Source: an uncultured Lachnospiraceae bacterium (GTDB taxonomy: Bacteria; Bacillota; Clostridia; Lachnospirales; Lachnospiraceae). Taken from it: a DNA stretch of 12,681 nucleotides. The stretch lies in the NCBI GenBank assembly GCA_937915975.1, contig CALGGL010000324.1, positions 1 through 12,681 on the forward strand, given 5' to 3'. A program made the translations under genes and the position numbers. The stretch's first letter is position 1. The number at the start of each line of letters is the position of its first letter. This document shows, piece after piece, positions 6,887 through 12,681 of this stretch. The notes under the pieces are model-generated. The model was not told the origin of the DNA. It saw only the letters and a list, made by a program, of their open reading frames with translations, and ran no database searches.

Positions 6887-7181
6887 AAGACATCCTCCTT
6901 TCCTAAAATTGCTATCGGTAAAAAACTTCCGATATGCGTTATCCTTTTGCAGTCTTACGTAAATACTAAAATTTCGGCTACCATCCCACATTAAAAGATA
7001 ATGATAGTTAGTATCATATTATCCTATTTTTGCAAGACATTCCATAGTAATAATATACTATCTTTTTGTTGCTTTTTTGTGCATATTTTCGCAATTTTAC
7101 ACCGATTTCGATTCAATTCAGTTTTTTACTGCTTTATATGTGTTTTTTTATAATTTTTATTGTATTTTTTCAAGATTTTGC
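6887..7181. other. AT-rich divergent intergenic region with dyads
   Basis: No gene is seen between the FliD-like start and the rpmG promoter. A 6-bp hairpin (TATCGG/CCGATA, 6913-6934) would lie in the FliD-like mRNA leader. Two A/T-rich dyads, ATGATA-GTTAG-TATCAT (7001-7017) and ATAGTA-6-TACTAT (7044-7061), could be operators for the leftward gene. I could not find a convincing sigma-A or sigma-28 promoter for that gene. The 7065-7170 part is T-rich on the plus strand. An open frame at 7077-7280 crosses the rpmG promoter and is not credible. Confidence 0.4.
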
Positions 7182-7210
7182 TTGACTTTGGGGCATTCAT
7201 TTGTTATCCT
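7182..7210 (+). promoter_or_regulatory. Strong sigma-A promoter for rpmG-secE-nusG-rplK-rplA
   Basis: -35 TTGACT (7182-7187), 17-base spacer, -10 TATCCT (7205-7210) with a TG extension at 7202-7203. The expected start near 7217 gives a leader of about 66 bases. No second promoter as good as this was seen before 9524. Confidence 0.8.
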
Positions 7211-7282
7211 ATACGTTGCGATGGAAGAGGTCTTTTTTTTATGCCTTAAAATCAACAAAATAAAATATGGAGGTGGATAGTT

Positions 7283-7432
7283 GTGCGTGTTAAAATAACA
7301 TTGGCATGTCAGGATTGTAAACAGCGTAATTACAATATGACAAAGGATAAGAAAACGCATCCGGACAGAATGGAAACTAAGAAGTATTGTAAATTCTGTA
7401 AGGCACATACGTTACACAAGGAAACAAAGTAG
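7283..7432 (+). CDS. rpmG: 50S ribosomal protein L33
   Basis: 49 residues, translated from a GTG start ([18 protein letters not shown]) after GGAGGTGG at 7269-7276. This is an essentially full-length bacterial L33. Two CxxC pairs (CQDC near residues 9-12 and CKFC near 36-39) form the zinc-binding ribbon, so this is the zinc-containing (C+) paralogue. The interior [21 protein letters not shown] and end HTLHKETK are diagnostic. L33 sits on the large subunit near the E site. It is first in the operon with secE 46 bases downstream, the usual Firmicutes order. Many Firmicutes carry a second zinc-free copy; none is in this window. Confidence 0.96.
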   Translation: MRVKITLACQDCKQRNYNMTKDKKTHPDRMETKKYCKFCKAHTLHKETK

Positions 7433-7478
7433 TCGGCATTTTAAGGTGCTTATGATGTAAGCAAAAAAGGAGTAGTTT

Positions 7479-7685
7479 ATGTCAAAAAACAATGAGACAT
7501 CACCTACCTTGAAAAGGAGCTGGTTTCAGGAATTAAAAGCTGAATTCGGTAAGATTACCTGGCCTACAAGAAAGGAAGTAGGCAAGCAGTCTGTTGTAGT
7601 TATTATAGCAGCACTTGTTATAGGCTTTATCATTGCCGGAGTTGACTTCTTATTACAGTACGGCTTGACTTTTATAATAGGTTAA
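7479..7685 (+). CDS. secE: Preprotein translocase subunit SecE
   Basis: 68 residues, the short Gram-positive form with one membrane helix. SecE clamps and stabilises SecY in the Sec translocation channel. The amphipathic surface helix carries the conserved signature WFQELKAEFGKITWPTRKEV (residues ~15-34), followed by the transmembrane helix (about 39-60, VVVIIAALVIGFIIAGVDFLL). The RBS AAAGGAG lies at 7466-7472. It is 12 bases ahead of nusG, a pairing conserved across bacteria and presumably co-translated. Confidence 0.96.
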   Translation: MSKNNETSPTLKRSWFQELKAEFGKITWPTRKEVGKQSVVVIIAALVIGFIIAGVDFLLQYGLTFIIG

Positions 7686-7697
7686 GGTGGTGAGTAT

Positions 7698-8279
7698 ATG
7701 TCAGAGATGGTAGAAAACGAAGCTGCCACTGCTGAAAATACTGCCGGCGAAAAGACTAAGAGCAGTAATGAAGCAAAGTGGTATGTTGCTCATACCTATT
7801 CAGGCTATGAGAATAAGGTAAAAAGTGATATCGAGAAGACCATAGAAAACAGAAAACTTCAGGACCAGATACTTGAGGTTGCAGTGCCTGTACAGGATGT
7901 TGTGGAATCAAAGAATGGTGTTAAGAAGACTGTTTCAAGAAAATTGTTTCCGGGTTATGTGCTTATCAATATGTATATGAATGATGTAACATGGTACATC
8001 GTTCGTAATACAAGAGGTGTTACAGGATTTGTAGGTCCTGAGTCCAAACCGGTTCCTCTTACCGAGAGTGAGATGAGAAACCTTGGTATCAATGTCAGTG
8101 AGGTTAAGATAGATGTTGCTGTCGGAGATATGATAAAGGTTGTAACCGGTGCTTGGGAAGGAAACAGCGGCGAAATCAAGTCTATCAATGAAGGTAAGCA
8201 GACAGTTACCATTGAGGTTGATATATTTGGTCGTGCAACATCGGTTGAAATAAGCTTCTCAGATATTCAGAAGATGTAA
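7698..8279 (+). CDS. nusG: Transcription termination/antitermination factor NusG
   Basis: 193 residues. NusG binds RNA polymerase over the clamp and affects pausing and termination. A polar, acidic extension of ~25 residues (EMVENEAATAENTAGEKTK) precedes the NGN domain, which starts at KWYVAHTYSGYENKV (27-41) and includes RKLFPGYVLINMYMND and WYIVRNTRGVTGFVG. The KOW domain occupies ~142-193 (GDMIKVVTGAWEGNSGEIKS...). Length is slightly above the usual 175-185 because of the N-terminal extension. AGGTGG precedes the ATG, overlapping the end of secE. Typical place upstream of rplK. Confidence 0.96.
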   Translation: MSEMVENEAATAENTAGEKTKSSNEAKWYVAHTYSGYENKVKSDIEKTIENRKLQDQILEVAVPVQDVVESKNGVKKTVSRKLFPGYVLINMYMNDVTWYIVRNTRGVTGFVGPESKPVPLTESEMRNLGINVSEVKIDVAVGDMIKVVTGAWEGNSGEIKSINEGKQTVTIEVDIFGRATSVEISFSDIQKM

Positions 8280-8293
8280 AAGTTATTTAGAAA

Positions 8294-8322
8294 GTGGAAG
8301 GGACAATATCCCGTTTGACCAC
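8294..8322 (+). promoter_or_regulatory. Leader hairpin before rplK, resembling the ribosomal protein L1 mRNA target
   Basis: Outer stem GTGG (8294-8297) with CCAC (8319-8322), an asymmetric internal loop (AA on one side, GTTTGA on the other), inner stem GGGA (8300-8303) with TCCC (8309-8312), loop CAATA. The RBS AGGAGG follows 6 bases later. L1 is known to repress its own operon by binding an mRNA copy of its 23S rRNA site, a two-helix element with an asymmetric internal loop. The match here is by shape, judged by eye. A second copy lies before rplA. Confidence 0.6.
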
Positions 8323-8342
8323 AGTTTAGGAGGTACGCTATA

Positions 8343-8768
8343 ATGGCGAAGAAAGTAGAAGGATACATTAAATTACAGATACCTGCAGGTAAGGCAACTC
8401 CTGCACCACCTGTTGGTCCTGCACTTGGACAGCATGGTGTAAATATCGTTGCGTTCACTAAGGAATTCAATGCAAGAACTGCAGATCAGGGCGATATGAT
8501 CATCCCTGTAGTTATTACAGTTTATGCAGATAAGAGCTTTAGCTTTGTAACCAAGACTCCACCTGCAGCAGTGTTACTTAAGAAGGCGTGCGGCCTTAAG
8601 TCAGCATCTGCTACACCAAATAAGACTAAGGTTGCAAAGATTTCCAAGGCTAAGATTCAGGAAATTGCAGAGCTTAAGATGCCTGACTTAAATGCAGCAT
8701 CATTAGAGGCTGCTATGAGCATGATAGCAGGTACTGCACGTTCCATGGGAATCGAAGTTGAGGACTAA
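8343..8768 (+). CDS. rplK: 50S ribosomal protein L11
   Basis: 141 residues, the standard length. The N-terminal domain has the proline-rich signature [20 protein letters not shown] (residues ~10-29) followed by [14 protein letters not shown]; it forms the GTPase-associated centre with 23S rRNA and contacts elongation factors. The C-terminal rRNA-binding domain begins near residue 70 ([13 protein letters not shown]) and ends with the family motif [19 protein letters not shown] at 8329-8334 precedes the ATG. rplA follows after 66 bases. Likely controlled by L1 through the hairpin just upstream. Confidence 0.98.
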   Translation: MAKKVEGYIKLQIPAGKATPAPPVGPALGQHGVNIVAFTKEFNARTADQGDMIIPVVITVYADKSFSFVTKTPPAAVLLKKACGLKSASATPNKTKVAKISKAKIQEIAELKMPDLNAASLEAAMSMIAGTARSMGIEVED

Positions 8769-8792
8769 TAAGATTTGAAGAATTTAAATTTA

Positions 8793-8820
8793 GTGGGAGG
8801 GTCGCTCCCGATAATACCAC
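8793..8820 (+). promoter_or_regulatory. Second L1-target-like hairpin, before rplA
   Basis: The same architecture as the hairpin before rplK: GTGG (8793-8796) with CCAC (8817-8820), purine GA opposite GATAATA as the asymmetric loop, inner GGG (8799-8801) with CCC (8807-8809). An alternative fold pairs GGGAG with CTCCC (8795-8799/8805-8809). The RBS AGGAGG begins directly after it (8821), so L1 binding here could block rplA translation. Confidence 0.6.
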
Positions 8821-8834
8821 AGGAGGTTTTTTAA

Positions 8835-9524
8835 ATGAAAAAAGGTAAAAGATATACAGAAGCTGCAAAGCTTATCGAAAAGACAAATTTATATGACTTA
8901 GAAGAGGCTGTTTCTCTTGTTAAAAAGTCAGCCAGTGCTAAGTTTGATGAGACTATCGAGGCTCACTTCAGACTTGGTGTTGATGGTCGTCATGCAGACC
9001 AGCAGGTTCGTGGTGCAGTAGTTCTTCCACACGGTACCGGTAAGTCAGTTAAGGTTTTGGTATTTGCCAAGGGTGATAAGGTAGATGAGGCTTTAGCTGC
9101 AGGTGCAGATTACGCAGGTGGAGATGAATTGGTACCAAAGATCCAGAACGATGGCTGGTTGGATTTTGACGTTGTTGTTGCTACACCTGATATGATGGGT
9201 GTTGTAGGTCGTTTAGGACGAGTTCTTGGACCTAAGGGCTTAATGCCTAACCCTAAGGCAGGTACGGTAACAATGGATGTTACTAAGGCTGTTAACGATA
9301 TTAAGGCTGGTAAGATTGAGTACAGACTTGATAAGTCAAACATTATCCATGTGCCAATTGGAAAAGCTTCTTTCTCAGAGGAGCAGTTAACAGACAACTT
9401 CCAGACTTTAATAGATGCTATTTTGAAGGCTAAGCCTTCGGCTGCAAAGGGTCAGTACTTGAGAAGCGTAGTTATCGCTTCAACCATGGGCCCTGGAGTT
9501 AAACTCAACACAGCTAAGTATTAG
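8835..9524 (+). CDS. rplA: 50S ribosomal protein L1
   Basis: 229 residues, normal length. L1 forms the mobile stalk at the E site and helps release deacylated tRNA; in many bacteria it is also the translational repressor of the rplK-rplA mRNA. Characteristic segments are [20 protein letters not shown] at the start, [28 protein letters not shown] (residues ~43-70), the second-domain motif [22 protein letters not shown] and the C-terminal [22 protein letters not shown] lies at 8821-8826. It is the last gene of the operon: a strong terminator follows and rplJ-rplL are not downstream, unlike the common arrangement. Confidence 0.98.
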   Translation: MKKGKRYTEAAKLIEKTNLYDLEEAVSLVKKSASAKFDETIEAHFRLGVDGRHADQQVRGAVVLPHGTGKSVKVLVFAKGDKVDEALAAGADYAGGDELVPKIQNDGWLDFDVVVATPDMMGVVGRLGRVLGPKGLMPNPKAGTVTMDVTKAVNDIKAGKIEYRLDKSNIIHVPIGKASFSEEQLTDNFQTLIDAILKAKPSAAKGQYLRSVVIASTMGPGVKLNTAKY

Positions 9525-9543
9525 ATTTCATAATTACGCAGAT

Positions 9544-9631
9544 AAAAAATGATGTGTCCATACAAGGTACACGCATAGCACACTAACGTTTAACGCTATG
9601 CTTTGCACCTGTCCGGACACATCATTTTTTT
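9544..9631 (+). terminator. Long-stem terminator ending the ribosomal operon
   Basis: A perfect 16-bp stem: A6-TGATGTGTCC (9544-9559) with its complement (9615-9630), finishing in seven T. The 55-base insert holds a further stem, GCATAGC with GCTATGC, and AGGT/ACCT pairs. The A-run/T-run symmetry allows bidirectional action. It lies 19 bases after the rplA stop. Confidence 0.88.
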
Positions 9632-9699
9632 CTGCTGTGTATTGAATTAATAAAGTAATATATGCGAATTGAAACTACTGTTGTGATATATATTTTATC

Positions 9700-9728
9700 T
9701 TGATTTTAGTAATAAATGATAGTACAAT
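9700..9728 (+). promoter_or_regulatory. Sigma-A promoter for the carrier protein / BtrH-like genes
   Basis: -35 TTGATT (9700-9705), 17-base spacer, -10 TACAAT (9723-9728). Start expected near 9735, about 33 bases before the carrier protein ATG. It sits in an AT-rich gap between the L1 terminator and the gene set. Confidence 0.75.
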
Positions 9729-9767
9729 ATTATGTGATTGAATAATTTAACTTAGGGGGTATATTTA

Positions 9768-10013
9768 ATGGACAGAACACAGATTGATTCCAAACTCAAA
9801 GAAGTAATTGAGGAAGTTATGCCTGAGATTGAAAATATTGACTTTTCAGCGTCAATTACTCAGGAATATGGCGTAAACTCAGTATCACTTATCAGACTTA
9901 TTCTTGCAGTTGAAAGCAAATTCGATGTTTCATTTAATGATTATGAATTGGCATTATCTTCATATGATACATTTGGTGATTTGGCGGCTACCGTTGCCGA
10001 GAAATTAGCTTAA
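9768..10013 (+). CDS. Free-standing acyl carrier protein (phosphopantetheine-binding)
   Basis: 81 residues, acidic, four-helix carrier protein. The attachment site lies in EYGVNSVSLIRL, with Ser38 as the serine expected to carry 4'-phosphopantetheine; the usual D-S-L is N-S-V here, with the Asp before the serine replaced by Asn37. The start of helix II and the spacing (SLIRLILAVESKFDVSF) fit ACP/PCP domains. The end DTFGDLAATVAEKLA matches helix IV. A GGGGG-rich RBS (9753-9758) precedes the ATG. It is not next to fatty-acid synthesis genes (fabD, fabG, fabF), so it is more likely a specialised carrier than AcpP. The next gene starts 28 bases later, and a phosphopantetheinyl transferase is two genes on, which suits a dedicated carrier. 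Which group it carries cannot be told from sequence. Confidence 0.88.
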   Translation: MDRTQIDSKLKEVIEEVMPEIENIDFSASITQEYGVNSVSLIRLILAVESKFDVSFNDYELALSSYDTFGDLAATVAEKLA

Positions 10014-10041
10014 ATTTTTAGAAAATTGGAGGAATGAAAAG

Positions 10042-11097
10042 ATGGCAGATATTAAGAAATTACCCGTAACTTATCCTATGATTACATCCTGGCAGTGGCA
10101 TGCAACATTGTTTTCAATTTTATCAGATGATGAAAATGCAAAAAAGTGGATTTTCAGTAATTACATACAGTTACGTTGTTATCATATTCAGGAGATTTTT
10201 ACCGGCGACGATATGCTCTTTGCGGATATGATGCCGGGAAGCAGCTCACTTAAGCAGTGTCCTTATCTTGTTTATTCTCTTATGACAAAGGAGCAGATTG
10301 AGAGCTACTGCGGAAATATTATTGATTTTGTTATTAAGACTATTGACCTTGACGGTTATGTATACGGAGTTTTTGATGAGGCAAAGATTCTCTGTGATGC
10401 AGAGGTTGATTATAAGTTCCCTCATGAGCTTTTCATCTACGGATATGACAGAGATAAGGAAGAGTTCTATGTAGGTGATTTTACATTCCAGGATCACTAC
10501 GGATACAATACTGTATCATTCTCTGACTTAGAGAGAGGCTGGGAGGTAATCAGTGCTAAGGAAGATCATATGTTTAAGGATGCCGATAACGGTAAGCGTG
10601 GTCTTTACGTAGTTATGAAGAACAGTGAGATGCCTGTTTATGAGGTTGACCTTGAGCTTATCAAGCAGAACCTTAAGGAGTATCTCAATTCCGAGGATAC
10701 TAAGGACCACTTCCGTATGTTAAGAAACAGATTTGATGATACTACATTTGGAATCAAGGTTTATGATAAGGCTTTGGCACAGGTTGAGAAGCAGCTTCAT
10801 GCCGAGGAACCTGATTTTGATATAAGAGCGCTTCACATTATGTATGACCACAAGGTGCTTATGTATAAGAGAATTGAGTATCTCATGGAACATGGATATC
10901 TTAAGTTTAATCAGGAAACTCTTGATGCATACGCAACAGTAGTTAAAAATATGCTTGCTGCAAGAAACCTCCTTGTAAGAATCTCAATAACAAATGAGAT
11001 TGAGGCTGCATCAAGATTTAAGACTTACTTCAATGCTGCAAAGGAAAAGGAAGTAAATGTACTTTTTGAAATCCTTGCCGAGCTTGAAGAAAAATAG
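10042..11097 (+). CDS. BtrH/C39-like protein, putative carrier-protein-dependent acyltransferase
   Basis: 351 residues, soluble, no signal peptide or membrane segment. RBS GGAGG is 12 bases ahead of the start. The N-terminal half recalls the BtrH N-terminal / C39-like papain-fold family: an opening LPVTYPMITSWQWHATLFSIL (7-27), NYIQLRC (40-46), then FPHELFIYGYDRDKEEFYVGD (126-146) and VSFSDLERGW (158-167). In that fold the His of the HELFIYGYD strand (His128) and the Asp of YVGD (Asp146) are where a catalytic His/Asp would lie. The first motif has W-H-A where many relatives have H-C, so a cysteine nucleophile is not evident. The C-terminal half, from FGIKVYDKAL on, is helical. In butirosin synthesis BtrH moves an acyl group from carrier BtrI to an aminoglycoside, and the adjacent carrier gene suits a similar role. 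Assignment is by eye; the substrate is unknown. Confidence 0.55.
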   Translation: MADIKKLPVTYPMITSWQWHATLFSILSDDENAKKWIFSNYIQLRCYHIQEIFTGDDMLFADMMPGSSSLKQCPYLVYSLMTKEQIESYCGNIIDFVIKTIDLDGYVYGVFDEAKILCDAEVDYKFPHELFIYGYDRDKEEFYVGDFTFQDHYGYNTVSFSDLERGWEVISAKEDHMFKDADNGKRGLYVVMKNSEMPVYEVDLELIKQNLKEYLNSEDTKDHFRMLRNRFDDTTFGIKVYDKALAQVEKQLHAEEPDFDIRALHIMYDHKVLMYKRIEYLMEHGYLKFNQETLDAYATVVKNMLAARNLLVRISITNEIEAASRFKTYFNAAKEKEVNVLFEILAELEEK

Positions 11098-11119
11098 TAA
11101 CGTAATTAATTTATAAGCA

Positions 11120-11149
11120 AAACCTCCGGCTGATACCGGAGGTTTGTTT
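11120..11149 (+). terminator. Hairpin terminator/attenuator between the BtrH-like gene and the PPTase
   Basis: AAACCTCCGG (11120-11129), loop CTGATA, CCGGAGGTTT (11136-11145): a perfect 10-bp stem. The following TTTGTTTAT is an interrupted T-run, so some read-through into the PPTase, 21 bases further on, is plausible. I saw no separate promoter for the PPTase. Confidence 0.78.
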
Positions 11150-11166
11150 ATATAGGATGGTTTGTT

Positions 11167-11907
11167 ATGGATAATGAAAATAATATTTCAGTTCTTATAA
11201 AAAAAGTCGATAGGGATTATCTGGAAAAAAATTTTGGCATATTGCTAAAAAAACTGTACCCCATGAGAAAAGAAGCAGTAGAAAGGTTTAATAATAAGGA
11301 AGCGGCTTATATTTCCATGACGGCGGGATTTGTTCTTATGGAAGCTTATGACAGGACTTACGGTGGCAAAAGCAGTGATATAATAATAAAAAAGGGTGAA
11401 AACGGAAAACCTTTTGTAGAAGGACATGAAGATTTTAAATTTAACATATCACATTCGGGAGATTATGTTGTTATAGCATTTACTGTTTCCGAAGATATAA
11501 ATTCTCTTGGGATAGATATCGAAAAAATCAGAAATCGTGATGATGATATGAGGGTTGCCAACAGATTTTTTTCAAAATCAGAGATTGATTATATAAGTGA
11601 CGGGCTTGAATGCTCTGATATAGATATGAGATTTTATAAGGTCTGGACTATGAAAGAGGCATATATTAAGATGACGGGAAAGGGGCTTAGTCAGAGGCTT
11701 GACAGCTTTAGTGTCAATCCTGATGAGTTTTCCGTAGCATTTGAAGAAAAAACGATTGATGCTTCTGAATCTGATTCGATTAAAGAGGATCATAAGGATT
11801 ACGTCAAAGGGACTGTATGCTTTGATAGTAAAGTGTTTGACGGATATACATTGACTGTTTGTATGTCGTGCTCGGACAAGAAAATTCTTAATTATGAAGA
11901 GATATAA
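11167..11907 (+). CDS. Sfp-type 4'-phosphopantetheinyl transferase
   Basis: 246 residues. Moves 4'-phosphopantetheine from CoA to the active serine of carrier proteins. Motifs of the Sfp group appear in order: GENGKPF (77-83), FNISHSGDYVVIAF (92-105), GIDIEKIR (115-122) with Mg-binding Asp117 and Glu119, and FYKVWTMKEAYIKMTGKGL (156-174) with Glu164 and Lys168. The length is that of two-subdomain Sfp enzymes, not the ~125-residue AcpS. A C-terminal acidic stretch (TIDASESDSIKEDHKD) looks like a flexible insertion. The RBS is AGGATGG. Two genes after the free-standing carrier protein, so that carrier is the likely main partner, although Sfp enzymes are often broad. Transcription may come by read-through from the promoter at 9700-9728. 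Confidence 0.92.
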   Translation: MDNENNISVLIKKVDRDYLEKNFGILLKKLYPMRKEAVERFNNKEAAYISMTAGFVLMEAYDRTYGGKSSDIIIKKGENGKPFVEGHEDFKFNISHSGDYVVIAFTVSEDINSLGIDIEKIRNRDDDMRVANRFFSKSEIDYISDGLECSDIDMRFYKVWTMKEAYIKMTGKGLSQRLDSFSVNPDEFSVAFEEKTIDASESDSIKEDHKDYVKGTVCFDSKVFDGYTLTVCMSCSDKKILNYEEI

Positions 11908-11946
11908 TACTATGGGTTTGAAAAATCAGCTTTGGGGAAATCTCTC

Positions 11947-11975
11947 TTGACAAACCTTTATATATAGGTTAAAAT
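11947..11975 (+). promoter_or_regulatory. Near-consensus promoter for tRNA-Arg
   Basis: -35 TTGACA (11947-11952, perfect), 17-base spacer, -10 TAAAAT (11970-11975). Start expected near 11982, leaving a short 5' leader of about 16 bases. Confidence 0.88.
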
Positions 11976-11997
11976 CACTACTGTTGTAAATATTTAT

Positions 11998-12071
11998 GCG
12001 GCAGTAGCTCAGCTGGATAGAGCACATGGCTACGGACCATGGTGTCGGGGGTTCGAATCCTCTCTGCCGCA
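11998..12071 (+). tRNA. tRNA-Arg (anticodon ACG)
   Basis: 74 bases. Acceptor stem GCGGCAG (11998-12004) with CTGCCGC (12064-12070), discriminator A12071; anticodon ACG at 12032-12034 in a CATGG/CCATG stem, whose A34 is normally deaminated to inosine (TadA) so that it reads CGU, CGC and CGA. The T stem contains two G.T wobbles. CCA is not encoded. It is a one-gene transcription unit with its own promoter and terminator. Confidence 0.96.
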
Positions 12072-12076
12072 TGTGC

Positions 12077-12104
12077 TCGAGCAGGTAAGCCTGCTCGATT
12101 TTTC
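12077..12104 (+). terminator. Rho-independent terminator of tRNA-Arg
   Basis: TCGAGCAGG (12077-12085), loop TAAG, CCTGCTCGA (12090-12098), then five T and C. Ends 20 bases before the next ATG. Confidence 0.85.
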
Positions 12105-12123
12105 TTATATAGGAGAATTGTTT

Positions 12124-12681
12124 ATGAAAAAGGTTGTTATTGTCAACTCTTCTTCGGTATTTGAATATAGGGTGGATATGATATATAAGTATCTGACCGA
12201 AAAAGGATATGATGTAAAGGTTCTGGCATCAGACTATATGCATGCCGAAAAAAGAAAGAGAACCCTGGATAAGGAAAATTATATATCAGTAAAGACCGTG
12301 CCATACAGAAAAAATATATCCTTTTCAAGAATATATTCTCATTTTGATTTTTCAAAAAAATGTAAAAAAATACTTGAATCCATGAATTTTGATATTCTTT
12401 ATCTTATTGTTCCGCCTAATTCCCAGTCATCGCTTGCAAAAAAATACAAAAAAGATAAGAATGTAAAAATAATTATGGATATAATTGATTTGTGGCCGGA
12501 AAGCTTTCCGAGTACACGAACAGATAAATTTCCGTTTACTTTGTGGAAGCGTGTAAGAGATAAAAATTTAAAGCTTGCGGATTATATAGTTTTTGAGTGT
12601 GAGCTTTATACAAAAAAACTAAAAAATCATATAAAAGGTATAGAAAATAAAGTTATATACTGGGCACATAAGAAAAACAGT
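12124..12681 (+). CDS. Glycosyltransferase family 4-like protein, N-terminal part (runs off the window)
   Basis: 186 codons are present with no stop, so the C-terminal nucleotide-sugar binding half lies outside. The start MKKVVIVNSSSVFEYRVDMI follows AGGAG at 12111-12115. It opens with a beta strand and a helix typical of a GT-B N-terminal Rossmann-like domain, then KGYDVKVLASD (about 31-41), FDILYLIVPPNSQ, and KIIMDIIDLWPESFP (about 116-130). The last, with D-x-W-P-E-S, is characteristic of GT4 enzymes of the WbuB type that assemble capsule, exopolysaccharide or O-antigen sugars. LADYIVFECELYTKKL follows, again typical. No membrane segment is seen, so it would act on the cytoplasmic face. 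It is AT-rich like its neighbours. Substrate and pathway cannot be assigned; it may begin a polysaccharide gene cluster beyond the window. Confidence 0.82.
   Translation, partial: MKKVVIVNSSSVFEYRVDMIYKYLTEKGYDVKVLASDYMHAEKRKRTLDKENYISVKTVPYRKNISFSRIYSHFDFSKKCKKILESMNFDILYLIVPPNSQSSLAKKYKKDKNVKIIMDIIDLWPESFPSTRTDKFPFTLWKRVRDKNLKLADYIVFECELYTKKLKNHIKGIENKVIYWAHKKNS

Noticed and set aside
7077..7280. 67-residue open frame before rpmG
   Set aside because: It spans the strong rpmG promoter, is Phe/Tyr-rich from a T-rich stretch and has no RBS.
9110..9397. Minus-strand open frames inside ribosomal genes (9110-9397, 7955-8212, 8267-8470)
   Set aside because: They are antisense to well-identified rplA, nusG and rplK and have no RBS or recognisable product.
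9544..9631. L10 (rplJ) leader remnant after rplA
   Set aside because: The structure is a simple long stem ending in a T-run, with no rplJ downstream and no visible kink-turn pattern, so a terminator explains it better.

Overview
The window reads as chromosomal DNA from a low-GC Gram-positive Clostridia, most likely a Lachnospiraceae-type bacterium (Butyrivibrio/Roseburia/Eubacterium-like). The grounds are strong AGGAGG-type ribosome binding sites, near-consensus sigma-A promoters, the Firmicutes order rpmG-secE-nusG-rplK-rplA, tRNAs without encoded CCA, and short perfect rho-independent terminators. The taxon is an inference from style and protein character; no search was run.

Layout. (1) Positions 1-1860 are richer in GC (about 52-57% in sampled 60-base lines) than the rest (about 22-42%). 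They hold the 3' end of a membrane protein gene, a ~136-base imperfect palindromic element, and a leftward gene for a very acidic lipoprotein. (2) Positions 1887-2343 are a tRNA operon (Tyr, initiator Met, Phe) with its own promoter, a small hairpin in each spacer, and a terminator. (3) Positions 2426-5539 carry an alanine/glycine:cation symporter, an RsuA-type rRNA pseudouridine synthase and a small unrecognised protein. (4) Positions 5615-6886 carry, leftward, a FliD-like flagellar cap protein with no other flagellar gene nearby. (5) Positions 7182-9631 are a transcription/translation operon: promoter, ribosomal protein L33 (short, GTG start), SecE, NusG, L11, L1, terminator. Related hairpins resembling the L1 protein's mRNA target precede both rplK and rplA. 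(6) Where rplJ-rplL-rpoBC would usually follow, there is instead a promoter, a free-standing acyl carrier protein, a protein resembling the BtrH/C39-like acyltransferase family, and, after a hairpin terminator, an Sfp-type phosphopantetheinyl transferase. (7) A single tRNA-Arg(ACG) unit and the start of a family-4-type glycosyltransferase close the window.

How the genes work together. The most interesting unit is the carrier protein / BtrH-like / phosphopantetheinyl transferase set (9700-11907). The transferase would add the phosphopantetheine arm to the carrier, and a BtrH-like enzyme could move a carrier-bound acyl or aminoacyl group to an acceptor. The enzyme that loads the carrier is not in the window and the acceptor is unknown, so this is a candidate for an undescribed small modification or natural-product system. 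The ribosomal block is ordinary except for its duplicated leader hairpins and its abrupt end after rplA.
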